From: Rhodococcus sp. HNM0563
GTDB taxonomy: Bacteria; Actinomycetota; Actinomycetes; Mycobacteriales; Mycobacteriaceae
Assembly: GCF_012726195.1 (NCBI RefSeq)
Contig: NZ_JAASAF010000012.1
Span: 62,001-126,000 of the forward strand
DNA length: 64,000 bases
Direction of reading: 5' to 3'
Shown here: one piece after another, positions 20,166 through 32,877 of the stretch
Layout: every line of letters starts with the position of its first letter
Position numbering within the stretch: the stretch's first letter is position 1
The notes under the pieces: generated by a model
Told to the model about the DNA's origin: nothing
The model's database searches: none
Seen by the model: only the letters and a program-made list of their open reading frames with translations
Made by a program: the position numbers and the translations under genes

Positions 20166-20171
20166 TAGACT
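20166..20171 (+). promoter_or_regulatory. acn promoter -10
   Basis: TAGACT fits the TANNNT/TANACT actinobacterial -10. It implies a leader of about 100 bases before the acn GTG. No clear -35; the AcnR-like repeat occupies the spacer. Confidence 0.55.
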
Positions 20172-20217
20172 TGTGGCGAGATGCCGCGGCACCGGTCAAC
20201 CCCGGGCATAGTCGTGA

Positions 20218-23085
<2,868 letters not shown>

Positions 23086-23123
23086 TCCGGCCCCGTGGCC
23101 ACGCGGCCACTCCGGTACGGCAG

Positions 23124-23160
23124 CGGCGGGCCCGGGACGCAACTCGTCTCGGGCCCGCCG
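23124..23160 (+). terminator. Hairpin between acn and acnR
   Basis: CGGCGGGCCCGGGAC pairs with GTCTCGGGCCCGCCG (one G-U) over a short loop (GCAACTC). It should end or attenuate acn transcripts before acnR, giving acnR less message than acn. Confidence 0.65.
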
Positions 23161-23216
23161 TGCCACCACCGACCACCTCGTTTCCGCCACGGCCCTGTTC
23201 CGGAAGGATGTAGGTA

Positions 23217-23783
23217 GTGCCCAAGGTCAGTGAGGATCACCTCGCCGCGCGGCGCAGCCAGATTCTCGACGGCGCACGACGCTGCTTCGCCGAATTCGGC
23301 TATGACGGAGCGACCGTCCGACGTCTCGAGATCGCCACCGGCCTCTCTCGCGGCGCGATCTTCCACCATTTCAAGGACAAGGACGGGCTGTTCCTCGCGC
23401 TTGCGCAGGAAGATGCCAAACGCATGGCGGATGTCGCCAGCAATGAGGGTCTCGTCCAGGTCATGCGTGACATGCTCTCGACGCCCGCGCAGTTCAACTG
23501 GCTCGGAACCCGGCTCGAAATCACGCGCAGACTCCGCACCGATCCCGACTTCGCGAAGGCGTGGACCCAACATTCGGCCGAGCTGACCGAGGCCACGGTC
23601 GGCCGCCTCGAGCGTCAGCGTGACGCCGGGAAACTCCGCGACGATGTGCCGACCGAAGTGCTCGTCGCGTATCTCGATCTGGTCCTCGACGGGCTGATCT
23701 CGCGGCTCGCGTCAGGTCATGCCGAGGATGAACTCGGTCAGGTGCTCGACCTCGTCGAAGAGTCGGTCCGCCGCCGCGACTGA
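23217..23783 (+). CDS. acnR: TetR-family repressor of aconitase
   Basis: 188 residues. N-terminal HTH at about 28-47 (ATVRRLEIATGLSRGAIFHHF) with the TetR-typical FAEFGYDGATV lead-in, and an all-helical ligand domain after it. Order acn-TetR is that of C. glutamicum acn-acnR and M. tuberculosis Rv1475c-Rv1474c. Start GTG 23217 follows GGAAGG by about 11 bases. AcnR represses acn and responds to citrate with magnesium in corynebacteria; the same logic is inferred here from the operator at 20149. Confidence 0.9.
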   Translation: MPKVSEDHLAARRSQILDGARRCFAEFGYDGATVRRLEIATGLSRGAIFHHFKDKDGLFLALAQEDAKRMADVASNEGLVQVMRDMLSTPAQFNWLGTRLEITRRLRTDPDFAKAWTQHSAELTEATVGRLERQRDAGKLRDDVPTEVLVAYLDLVLDGLISRLASGHAEDELGQVLDLVEESVRRRD

Positions 23784-23814
23784 CCGTCGTCACCGCAGGT
23801 CGGTGACGGACGGT
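23783..23814. terminator. Terminator between acnR and the HTH gene
   Basis: ACCGTCGTCACC pairs imperfectly with GGTGACGGACGGT over a 7-base loop. It lies between convergent stops two bases apart from each gene end. Confidence 0.55.
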
Positions 23815-23815
23815 C

Positions 23816-24070
23816 TCAATTACCGCTGTTGCTCGCGGATGCGGCACGCCGACGATTCGGGCCACCGCGACCGCGCAACCGCACCCGCGATTCCACCAGC
23901 ACGTTGTGCACGAAGCCGTATGATCGCCCGGTCTCCTGCGCCAGTGTCCGAATACTCGCGCCGGCCTCGTAGCGTCGCTTGAGCTCGGCCTGTAACCGGT
24001 CTCTGGACTCCCCGGTCACTCTGGCTCCCTTCGCGTACGAAGGCTGCCCAGTATCAGGATTTCGCGCCAT
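23816..24070 (-). CDS. Small helix-turn-helix protein (Rv1473A-like)
   Basis: 84 residues, almost wholly an HTH domain: RDRLQAELKRRYEAGASIRT, then TGRSYGFVHNVLVES as recognition region, ending in a Gly/Arg/Ser tail. Start ATG 24070 (MARNPDTGQPSYAKG) has GGGAGG six bases upstream; a 12-codon longer frame is rejected. A TAGCCT -10 candidate lies at 24108-24113 on the minus strand. Paired with the ABC-F gene as in M. tuberculosis Rv1473-Rv1473A. Target unknown. Confidence 0.8.
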   Translation of the reverse strand: MARNPDTGQPSYAKGARVTGESRDRLQAELKRRYEAGASIRTLAQETGRSYGFVHNVLVESRVRLRGRGGPNRRRAASASNSGN

Positions 24071-24194
24071 CGAATCCTCCCGTCGCCTCGCCGAAGGTCC
24101 CAGCACCAGGCTAGTTCACGTAGGCAGCGCCCGGAGCGGATCGCGCAACGCCGACCGGATCGATGGTCGGGAACACCTGCCCCGACCCCGGTCG

Positions 24195-25826
24195 TCACGC
24201 CAGCTGAATCAGTTCCAGGTAATCCTGCGACCAGTGGTCCTCGGTGCCGTCCGGCAGCATGATCACGCGTTCGGGATTGAGCGCCTCGGCAGCTCCGGGG
24301 TCGTGCGTGACCAGCACCACGGCGCCCTCGTAACTCCGCAACGCGTCGAGCACCTGCTCGCGCGAGATCGGATCGAGGTTGTTGGTCGGCTCGTCGAGCA
24401 GCAGCACATTCGCTGCAGACGACACCAGACCGGCGAGTGCCAGACGGGTCTTCTCACCACCGGACAGTGTGCCTGCCGGCTGATCGAGCTGCGGACCGGT
24501 GAACATGAACGCGCCGAGGAGACCGCGCAGGTCCTGTTCACCGGCGTCGGGTGCCGCGTGTCGGATGTTCTCCCACACCGTCGCCGCGTCGTCGATCGTG
24601 TCGTGCTCCTGCGCGAAGTAACCCACCTTGAGCCCGTGACCTGGCTCGAGTTCTCCGAGATCGGGCGTCTCGACGCCCGCCAACAGACGCAGCAGCGTGG
24701 TCTTGCCGGCGCCGTTGAGTCCGAGGATCACGACGCGGCTGCCACGGTCGATGGCCAGATCGACGCCGGTGAAGATCTCGAGGGATCCGTAGACCTTCGT
24801 CAATTCCTTGGCCATGAGCGGTGTCTTGCCGCAGGCTGCGGGCGTAGGGAACCGGATCTTGGCGACCCGGTCTGCCACGCGCACGTCGTCGAGATCGTTC
24901 AGCAGTTTCTCGGCGCGCTTGGCCATGTTCTGAGCCGCGGTGGCCTTCGTCGCCTTGGCACCGAGCTTCGCTGCCTGTTTCTGCAGCGCCGACGCCTTCT
25001 TCTCCGCGTTGGCGCGTTCGCGGCGGCGGCGCGCCTCGTCGGTCGCGCGGGCGTCGAGGTACTTCTTCCACCCCATGTTGTAGATGTCGGCCTCACCACG
25101 CACAGCGTCGAGGAACCACACCTTGTTGACCACGTCGGCGAGGAGATCCACGTCGTGGCTGATGACCACGAGGCCGCCCTCGTGGTTCTGCAGAAAACCG
25201 CGCAGCCAGGTGATCGAGTCTGCGTCGAGGTGGTTGGTGGGCTCGTCGAGTAGCAGGGTGGTGTCCGACTTGCCGCCGGAGCCGTCGGACGCGGCAAACA
25301 GGATCCGAGCCAGTTCGACGCGGCGGCGCTGACCACCGGACAGAGTGTGCAACGCCTGACCGAGAACTCGGTCGGGTAGACCGAGGCTGTGACAGATCCG
25401 GGAGGCCTCGGACTCGGCGACGTACCCGCCGAGTGTCGAGAACCGCTCCTCGAGCGAACCGTACTTACGCACGGCACGGTCGCGGACCTTGTCGTCCGCA
25501 GCTTCGGCCATCAGCGCCTGCTGCTTCTCCATGCTGCGGAGAATCTCGTCGAGTCCGCGCGCGGAGAGCACTCTGTCCTTGGCGAGGACGTCGAGATTTC
25601 CTTCTTTCGGATCCTGGGGAAGATAGCCGAGATCACCCGAGCGGATCACGGTGCCCGCGTACGGTTCGCCCTCCCCCGCGAGGATGCGCAGCGTGGTGGT
25701 TTTCCCAGCGCCGTTACGTCCTACCAGCCCGATCCGGTCACCCGCCTGGATACGCAGCGCTGATCCTGGTGAGGAGAGCAGCGTCCGCGCGCCGGCGCGG
25801 ACTTCCAGGTCGGTGGCGGTGATCAC
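24195..25826 (-). CDS. ABC-F family ATPase (Rv1473-like)
   Basis: 543 residues, two ABC domains and no membrane segment. Domain 1: Walker A GRNGAGKT, signature LSGGQRRRVELARIL, Walker B LLLDEPTNHLD. Linker: Lys/Arg/Ala-rich helices (RRRERANAEKKASALQKQ). Domain 2: Walker A GLNGAGKT, signature LSGGEKTRLALAGLV, LLLDEPTNNLD. ABC-F proteins act on ribosomes, as translation factors or antibiotic protection; M. tuberculosis Rv1473 has been linked to macrolides. GTG 25826 has GAGGAG nine bases upstream. Its specific ribosomal target cannot be read from sequence. Confidence 0.9.
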   Translation of the reverse strand: MITATDLEVRAGARTLLSSPGSALRIQAGDRIGLVGRNGAGKTTTLRILAGEGEPYAGTVIRSGDLGYLPQDPKEGNLDVLAKDRVLSARGLDEILRSMEKQQALMAEAADDKVRDRAVRKYGSLEERFSTLGGYVAESEASRICHSLGLPDRVLGQALHTLSGGQRRRVELARILFAASDGSGGKSDTTLLLDEPTNHLDADSITWLRGFLQNHEGGLVVISHDVDLLADVVNKVWFLDAVRGEADIYNMGWKKYLDARATDEARRRRERANAEKKASALQKQAAKLGAKATKATAAQNMAKRAEKLLNDLDDVRVADRVAKIRFPTPAACGKTPLMAKELTKVYGSLEIFTGVDLAIDRGSRVVILGLNGAGKTTLLRLLAGVETPDLGELEPGHGLKVGYFAQEHDTIDDAATVWENIRHAAPDAGEQDLRGLLGAFMFTGPQLDQPAGTLSGGEKTRLALAGLVSSAANVLLLDEPTNNLDPISREQVLDALRSYEGAVVLVTHDPGAAEALNPERVIMLPDGTEDHWSQDYLELIQLA

Positions 25827-25896
25827 GCGTAGAGCTCCTCGATGGCTGAGACTGTGTGTAGAACACGATGCCGGACATACGGCACACGAACCAGTC

Positions 25897-25902
25897 ATTT
25901 TA
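25897..25902 (-). promoter_or_regulatory. -10 element for the ABC-F gene
   Basis: TAAAAT on the minus strand is the best -10 match in this divergent region. It implies a leader of about 65 bases, which includes TGCCG/CGGCA able to form a small hairpin. Confidence 0.45.
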
Positions 25903-25958
25903 CTGCGCCACGCACCGTTTCACGAGGTGAGATGCACTACGTCGGCGCGGATGCGGAA

Positions 25959-25964
25959 TAGTGT
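25959..25964 (+). promoter_or_regulatory. -10 element for the lycopene cyclase transcript
   Basis: TAGTGT ends seven bases before ATG 25972, the spacing of a leaderless start for the mini-ORF described next. Confidence 0.5.
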
Positions 25965-25971
25965 GGCGATC

Positions 25972-26007
25972 ATGATCAGGGTGAGAACCGTACGGCCTCG
26001 ACAGTGA
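25972..26007 (+). CDS. Eleven-codon leaderless mini-ORF overlapping the lycopene cyclase start
   Basis: ATG at 25972 opens MIRVRTVRPRQ, and its TGA overlaps the cyclase GTG (GTGA, 26004-26007). With TAGTGT seven bases upstream the ATG would be the first base of the message. The cyclase GTG has no ribosome site of its own, so termination on the mini-ORF could deliver the ribosome. Four arginines in eleven codons. Too short for homology; the coupling is inferred from spacing. Confidence 0.45.
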   Translation: MIRVRTVRPRQ

Positions 26008-27110
26008 CGGCGGATGTGCTGGTCGCAGGCCTGGGGCCGTCCGGGCGTGCGTTGGCCGCACGTTGCGCGGAGGCCGGTCTGTCGGTGCGGGCCGTCGATC
26101 CGTCACCACACCGGCCGTGGACCGCGACCTACGGCGCCTGGGCGGACGAGTTGCCGTCGTGGCTACCCGATGATGTTCTCGCGACGCGGATCGAGTCCCC
26201 GGGAGTGTGGACCACGCACCCTCGCGTCCTCGACCGACCGTATGTCGTGCTCGACACCGCTGCGCTGCAGCAGTCGCTGTCGCTCGAGTCGGTGGCGGTG
26301 ACGCAGGCCAGCGTCCGCTCGGTCGGTCCCGGTGAGGTGGTCCTCGACGATGGGAAGCGACTGCGCGCCGCACATGTCTTCGATGCACGCGGGCTACCGG
26401 CACCGCCTGCGTGCGCTCAGCAGACAGCCTTCGGCGTGGTGACCGACGCGCGTGTTGCGGCGCCGGCTCTCGAGGGCCACTCGGCGTGGTTCATGGACTG
26501 GCGGCAGGACAACGGCACCAGCGATGCGGACACTCCGTCGTTTCTGTACGCAGTGCCGTTGGGCGACGAACAGGTTCTGCTCGAGGAGACCTGTCTGGTG
26601 GGAAGACCCGCGCTCCCCCTCGCCGAGTTACAGCGCAGACTCACGACACGACTGGCCGCACGAGACGTCGAGGTTGCTGCCACCGCCGCAGTGGAGCGGG
26701 TTCGGTTCTCGGTCGAAGGCGGAGCGCGACGGCACGCCGGCACGCTCGGTTTCGGTGCCTGTGGCGGACTGATGCACCCGGCGACGGGTTACGCGGTGGC
26801 CGCCGCGCTCACTGCCGCGGATCCAGTGGCGTCGGCGATCCGGTCGGGCGCGGATCCTTACCGGTCCCTGTGGCCGAGATCAGCGCGTACTGTCGCTGCT
26901 CTGCGGACGCTCGGGTTGCGGGTGCTGCTCGGTCTGCACCCGGCTGAGGTCCCCGAGTTCTTCGCCGCGTTCTTCGACCTGCCGCCCGATCGGCAACGCG
27001 CCTATCTCTCGGGGCGAACCGACGTTCTGGGAACCCTCGACGGCATGCGCCGACTGTTCGCAGCGGTCCCGTGGGGTGTTCGGGGATCGATCATGCGTGC
27101 AATCCTCTGA
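26004..27110 (+). CDS. crtL: Lycopene cyclase (CrtL/CrtY type)
   Basis: 368 residues. Rossmann FAD/NAD site at the N-terminus (VLVAGLGPSGRALAARCAEA) and cyclase motifs HSAWFMDWRQDN, FLYAVPLGDEQVLLEETCLV and a C-terminal GFGACGGLMHPATGYAVA. Forms beta rings on lycopene; rhodococcal CrtL is a beta-monocyclase giving gamma-carotene-type pigments. No other carotenoid gene is adjacent. The GTG start overlaps the stop of an 11-codon mini-ORF. Not present at this place in the M. tuberculosis order, so an insertion relative to it, though base composition is like the neighbours. Confidence 0.85.
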   Translation: MTADVLVAGLGPSGRALAARCAEAGLSVRAVDPSPHRPWTATYGAWADELPSWLPDDVLATRIESPGVWTTHPRVLDRPYVVLDTAALQQSLSLESVAVTQASVRSVGPGEVVLDDGKRLRAAHVFDARGLPAPPACAQQTAFGVVTDARVAAPALEGHSAWFMDWRQDNGTSDADTPSFLYAVPLGDEQVLLEETCLVGRPALPLAELQRRLTTRLAARDVEVAATAAVERVRFSVEGGARRHAGTLGFGACGGLMHPATGYAVAAALTAADPVASAIRSGADPYRSLWPRSARTVAALRTLGLRVLLGLHPAEVPEFFAAFFDLPPDRQRAYLSGRTDVLGTLDGMRRLFAAVPWGVRGSIMRAIL

Positions 27111-27150
27111 AGCGCAGCGCCACGAGGTCGAGGTCGATCATGATGGAGCC

Positions 27151-28098
27151 ATGCGTTCGATCTGGAAGGGTGCAATCGCGTTCGGGCTCGTGAACGTGCC
27201 CGTGAAGGTGTACTCGGCCACCGAAAGTCACGACATCCGGTTTCATCAGGTCCATGCGGCCGACGGCGGCCGGATCAGGTACCAGCGTGTGTGCAGCGAA
27301 TGCGGTGAGATCGTCCCCTTCCAGGACATCGACAAGGCCTACGAATCCGATGACGGTGTGCGCGTCGTGCTCACCGATGACGACTTCGAGAAGTTGCCTG
27401 CCGCCGAGAAGCACGAAATTCCGGTCCTGCAGTTCGTCCCCATCGAGCAGATCGATCCGATCCTGTTCGAGAAGACGTATTATCTCGAACCCGATTCGGC
27501 GTCCCCCAAGGCCTATGCGCTGCTCGCGGCGACACTCGAACGCAGCGATCGCACCGCACTCGTGCATTTCACGCTGCGGCAACGCACCCGACTCGCGGCG
27601 CTGCGCACCACCGACGGGGTACTTGTCCTGCAGGCGCTGTTGTGGCCGGACGAGGTACGTGCCGCCGAGTTCGGTGCGCTCGACGATGTCGCGGCGCCGA
27701 CCGACAAGGAACTCGCGATGGCCGAGACACTCGTCGAGTCGATGTCCGAGGACTTCGATCCCGCCGAGTTCACCGACGAATACCAGCTGGAATTGCGTGC
27801 GCTGCTCGACGACGCGATCGAGCGCGGAGGCGAGAAGGTCTTCCAGGTCGCCGAAGCGTCGACCGAGGGTGAGGATGCCGAGGTCCTCGACCTGGTGGCC
27901 GCGCTGCAACGCAGCGTCAAGGCTGCGGGTGGGAAGCAGGACTCCGACGATCAGGACAGCGGTACGAATAAGGCTGCGACGAAGAAGGCTGCGACGAAGT
28001 CGACCGGACGGAACGCATCGGCGAAGAAGACTGCCGCGAAGAAGACTGCCCCCAAGAAAGCAGCACCGAAGAAGAGCGCTGCGCGCAAGCGCGCCTAG
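27151..28098 (+). CDS. ku: Ku protein (non-homologous end joining)
   Basis: 315 residues. Ku core at 1-~255, beginning MRSIWKGAIAFGLVNVPVKV, with CSECGEIVPFQDI and LFEKTYYLEPDSASPKAYAL. It is followed by a ~45-residue tail of Lys/Ala repeats (KKAATKKAATKST, KKTAAKKTAPKK). The core binds DNA ends as a homodimer and recruits LigD; basic tails in actinobacterial Ku add DNA binding or threading. Start ATG has GGAG four bases upstream. It lies 40 bases after the lycopene cyclase, possibly co-transcribed. No ligD gene is in the window. Confidence 0.95.
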   Translation: MRSIWKGAIAFGLVNVPVKVYSATESHDIRFHQVHAADGGRIRYQRVCSECGEIVPFQDIDKAYESDDGVRVVLTDDDFEKLPAAEKHEIPVLQFVPIEQIDPILFEKTYYLEPDSASPKAYALLAATLERSDRTALVHFTLRQRTRLAALRTTDGVLVLQALLWPDEVRAAEFGALDDVAAPTDKELAMAETLVESMSEDFDPAEFTDEYQLELRALLDDAIERGGEKVFQVAEASTEGEDAEVLDLVAALQRSVKAAGGKQDSDDQDSGTNKAATKKAATKSTGRNASAKKTAAKKTAPKKAAPKKSAARKRA

Positions 28099-28127
28099 AA
28101 CGGGAAACGATCCGTGGTCGGTGCCGG

Positions 28128-28646
28128 TCAGCCTTCGTGAGCTTCGATCGAGTCGCCGAGGCGGCCGAGAAGCTCACCGAGTAGACGGATGTCCGTGCTG
28201 TCCCAGTCCGACAATCGGGTGCGCCACTGCTCGGTCTGAACCGACTCGAGCTCGCTGAGGCGTTCGCGGCACAGCGGGGTCAGTGCCAGGAGACGAGCAC
28301 GCGCATCGTGCGGGTCGGGTGTCCGCTCGACCAGACCCAAGCGGACCGTGCTGTCGATCCTGCGAGTGAGAGTGGATTTCTCGATGCCCAGGTCCGCATG
28401 AAGATCGGCCATCGCCACAGCCTCGGCGCGGCGCAACATCATCAGCATCGGATAACAGACCGGATCGAGTTTGGGATGCACCGCCGCCGCACGCTCGCGA
28501 ATCAGACCGCGGACGCGACGCCACAGGGTCACCAGGCCCTGCTCGAGCTCGACCACCGGATCGGTGCCGGGGCCCGAATCAGCGACGGCCGTCGGCACCG
28601 AGGCCGACGGCGCATCCGCCGATTCGGAGGTGTCGGTAGTCGTCAC
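28128..28646 (-). CDS. MarR-family regulator
   Basis: 172 residues. A low-complexity Ser/Ala/Thr N-terminal tail of about 30 residues, then a winged HTH: LDPVCYPMLMMLRRAEAVAM, recognition helix IEKSTLTRRIDSTVRLGL, wing RTPDPHDARARLLALT. The GTG start overlaps the sufT stop, so it is read as the last gene of the SUF operon. MarR proteins usually sense small phenolics or oxidants; a link to Fe-S stress is suggested only by context. It converges with ku. Confidence 0.85.
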   Translation of the reverse strand: MTTTDTSESADAPSASVPTAVADSGPGTDPVVELEQGLVTLWRRVRGLIRERAAAVHPKLDPVCYPMLMMLRRAEAVAMADLHADLGIEKSTLTRRIDSTVRLGLVERTPDPHDARARLLALTPLCRERLSELESVQTEQWRTRLSDWDSTDIRLLGELLGRLGDSIEAHEG

Positions 28647-29050
28647 ACCGTGAAACCGAGCGCGCGCAGCTGCTCACGCCCATCATCGGTGATCTTGTCG
28701 GGTCCCCACGGCGGCATCCAGACCCAGTTGATGCGCAATTCGTTGCACAGTCCACTACGCACCAGGGCACCGCGAGCCTGATCTTCGATCACATCGGTGA
28801 GCGGGCAGGCGGCGGATGTCAGTGTCATGTCGACAGTGACGGCCTCGTCGGATTCGGAAATTCCGTAGACGAGCCCGAGGTCGACGACGTTGATGCCGAG
28901 TTCGGGGTCGACCACGTCGCGCATCGCTTCTTCCAGCTCATCGAGGCGCACGGGGTCCAGCGGCGGTGCGGTGTCGGCCACCAGTGCCGCAGCGTCGTCG
29001 GTGATCTGTTCGGTGTCTCCGACAGTGGTGTCGGGGGCGGGTTCGGTCAT
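28643..29050 (-). CDS. sufT: SufT-type Fe-S assembly factor (MIP18/DUF59)
   Basis: 135 residues. A ~35-residue acidic/Thr-rich leader, then the DUF59 domain: LEEAMRDVVDPELGINVVDL (DPE motif), SAACPLTDVIEDQ with the conserved Cys, and VWMPPWGPDKI. Helps mature Fe-S proteins; equivalent of Rv1466. ATG 29050 has GGAGG nine bases upstream and overlaps the sufU stop by four bases. Confidence 0.93.
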   Translation of the reverse strand: MTEPAPDTTVGDTEQITDDAAALVADTAPPLDPVRLDELEEAMRDVVDPELGINVVDLGLVYGISESDEAVTVDMTLTSAACPLTDVIEDQARGALVRSGLCNELRINWVWMPPWGPDKITDDGREQLRALGFTV

Positions 29051-29525
29051 CGGTTCGGTCCTCCGCTCGATACGGTTTCGTCGTCGCTCGTACTGGCGGC
29101 GATCTGCACGACAGCATCCTTGAACGCCATCCACCCCAGCAGCGCGCACTTGACCCGCGCGGGGTATTTCGACACTCCGGCGAAGGCGATACCGTCGCCC
29201 AGCACGTCCTCGTCGCCGTCGATGGTGCCGCGGCTGCCGACCATCTCGGCGAAGCTCGCGACGGTGGCCATCGCATCCTCCACCGGCATGCCGATCACCT
29301 GGTCGGTGAGCACCGACGTCGAGGCCTGACTGATCGAACAGCCCTGCCCGTCGTAGGACACGTCGGCGACGACACCCTCCTCGACGTGCACGCGCAGGGT
29401 CACCTCGTCACCGCAGGTGGGATTGACGTGGTGCACTTCGGCGCCGTACGGCTCGCGCAACCCCCGGTGATGGGGGTGCTTGTAGTGGTCCAGGATCACT
29501 TCCTGGTACATCTGTTCCATTCGCA

Positions 29526-29526
<1 letters not shown>
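29047..29526 (-). CDS. sufU: SufU, sulfur-transfer protein
   Basis: 159 residues. Zinc-dependent sulfur acceptor from SufS. IscU-like fold with three Cys ligands visible: NPTCGDEV, GQGCSISQASTSVL and VKCALLGWMA; Asp43 of CGDE is the typical fourth ligand. Start ATG 29526 overlaps the sufS stop by one base (TGATG). The open frame upstream (to 29661) lies inside sufS and is not used. Confidence 0.95.
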
Positions 29527-31587
<2,061 letters not shown>

Positions 31588-31638
31588 CGGTTTACTGATT
31601 CCTTCGAAAGTCAATGGGAGTAACAGCAGAGGGGCGTG

Positions 31639-32877
31639 TCAGACGCCGACCGCAGCGAGTTCGGCCTCGACCGCGGCTTCGAGTCGCTCACGAACCTCGG
31701 GGACGGTGATCTTCTCGAGGAGTTCGTGGAAGAAGCCGCGCACGACGAGCCGCCGGGCCTGATCCTCCGGAATGCCGCGGGCACGCAGGTAGAAAAGCTG
31801 CTCGTCGTCGAAACGGCCGGTGGCGGAGGCGTGGCCGGCCCCGACGATCTCACCGGTCTCGATCTCGAGGTTCGGTACCGAGTCCGCGCGCGCACCGTCG
31901 GTGAGCACGAGGTTGCGGTTGAGCTCGAAGGTATCGGTGCCCTCGGCCTCTGCGCGGATCAACACGTCGCCGATCCACACGGTGTGGGCGTCGGGTTTAC
32001 CCGAATCGGGGTCGCCCTGGAGCGCACCCTTGTAGACCACATTCGACTTGCAGTGCGGCTGCGAGTGATCGACGAGAAGACGCTGTTCGAGGTGCTGTCC
32101 CGCGTCGGCGAAATACAGACCGAGAAGCTCGGCGTCGCCGCCGGGGCCGTCGTACTTGGCGGTGGCGGACAGACGCACCAGGTCGCCGCCGAGCCCGACG
32201 GTGAAGTGCCGTAGCACGGCGTCGCGCCCGAGTCGGGCGTGGTGTGCCGCGACGTGCACGGCGTCGTCCGCCCAGTCCTGGATCGCAACGACCCGCAGCT
32301 GTGCGCTGTCCCCGAGGACGAACTCGACGTTCTCCGCGTAGGTGCCGCTGCCCTTCTGGTCGAGCACAACGGTGACCTGCGCGAACGCGTCGAGCCGGAT
32401 CTGGAGGTGCCCGAAGGCCACGTGTCCTTCGCCGGGGCCGGTCACCGTGATCGTGACGGGTTCGGCCACCTCGACCTCGCGACCGATAGTGACGACGGTC
32501 GCCGTCTCGAACGACGAGTACGCTTGCGCGGCGACCCGGTCGAACGGCACCCCACCCTGGCCGAGTCGACTGTCATCGCGACCCACCGTTTCGACCTGCA
32601 CATTTTCGACGTCGCTGATCTCGATGGTCGCGGTGCTGTCGGCGACAGCGGTGCTGTCGTGCAGCCCGCGCAGTCGGCGCAGCGGGGTGAACCGCCACGC
32701 CTCGTCACGGCCGCCGGGGATCTCGAACGCGTTCACGTCGAACGACGTGAACACCTCTCCCTTATTGGTGGCAGGCACCGCCTGCGTGCCGACCGCCGAT
32801 GCGTGGTTCTCGCCACGGACGGCGTCCTGGACGCCTTGTCCCCCGCCGGTCGTAATGTTCTTCGCTTCCGCAGTCAT
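31639..32877 (-). CDS. sufD: SufD scaffold protein
   Basis: 412 residues; right-handed beta-helix scaffold subunit that pairs with SufB. Features: AWRFTPLRRL near residue 60, VDHSQPHCKSNVVYKGAL and a C-terminal EQLFYLRARGIPEDQARRLV. The ATG directly follows the sufB TAA stop (TAAATG), so translation is coupled. Confidence 0.96.
   Translation of the reverse strand: MTAEAKNITTGGGQGVQDAVRGENHASAVGTQAVPATNKGEVFTSFDVNAFEIPGGRDEAWRFTPLRRLRGLHDSTAVADSTATIEISDVENVQVETVGRDDSRLGQGGVPFDRVAAQAYSSFETATVVTIGREVEVAEPVTITVTGPGEGHVAFGHLQIRLDAFAQVTVVLDQKGSGTYAENVEFVLGDSAQLRVVAIQDWADDAVHVAAHHARLGRDAVLRHFTVGLGGDLVRLSATAKYDGPGGDAELLGLYFADAGQHLEQRLLVDHSQPHCKSNVVYKGALQGDPDSGKPDAHTVWIGDVLIRAEAEGTDTFELNRNLVLTDGARADSVPNLEIETGEIVGAGHASATGRFDDEQLFYLRARGIPEDQARRLVVRGFFHELLEKITVPEVRERLEAAVEAELAAVGV

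Noticed and set aside
27960-28090. Repetitive DNA at the 3' end of ku (AAGAAG, GCTGCG units)
   Set aside because: Explained as coding repeats for the Lys/Ala tail; not an independent repeat or mobile element.
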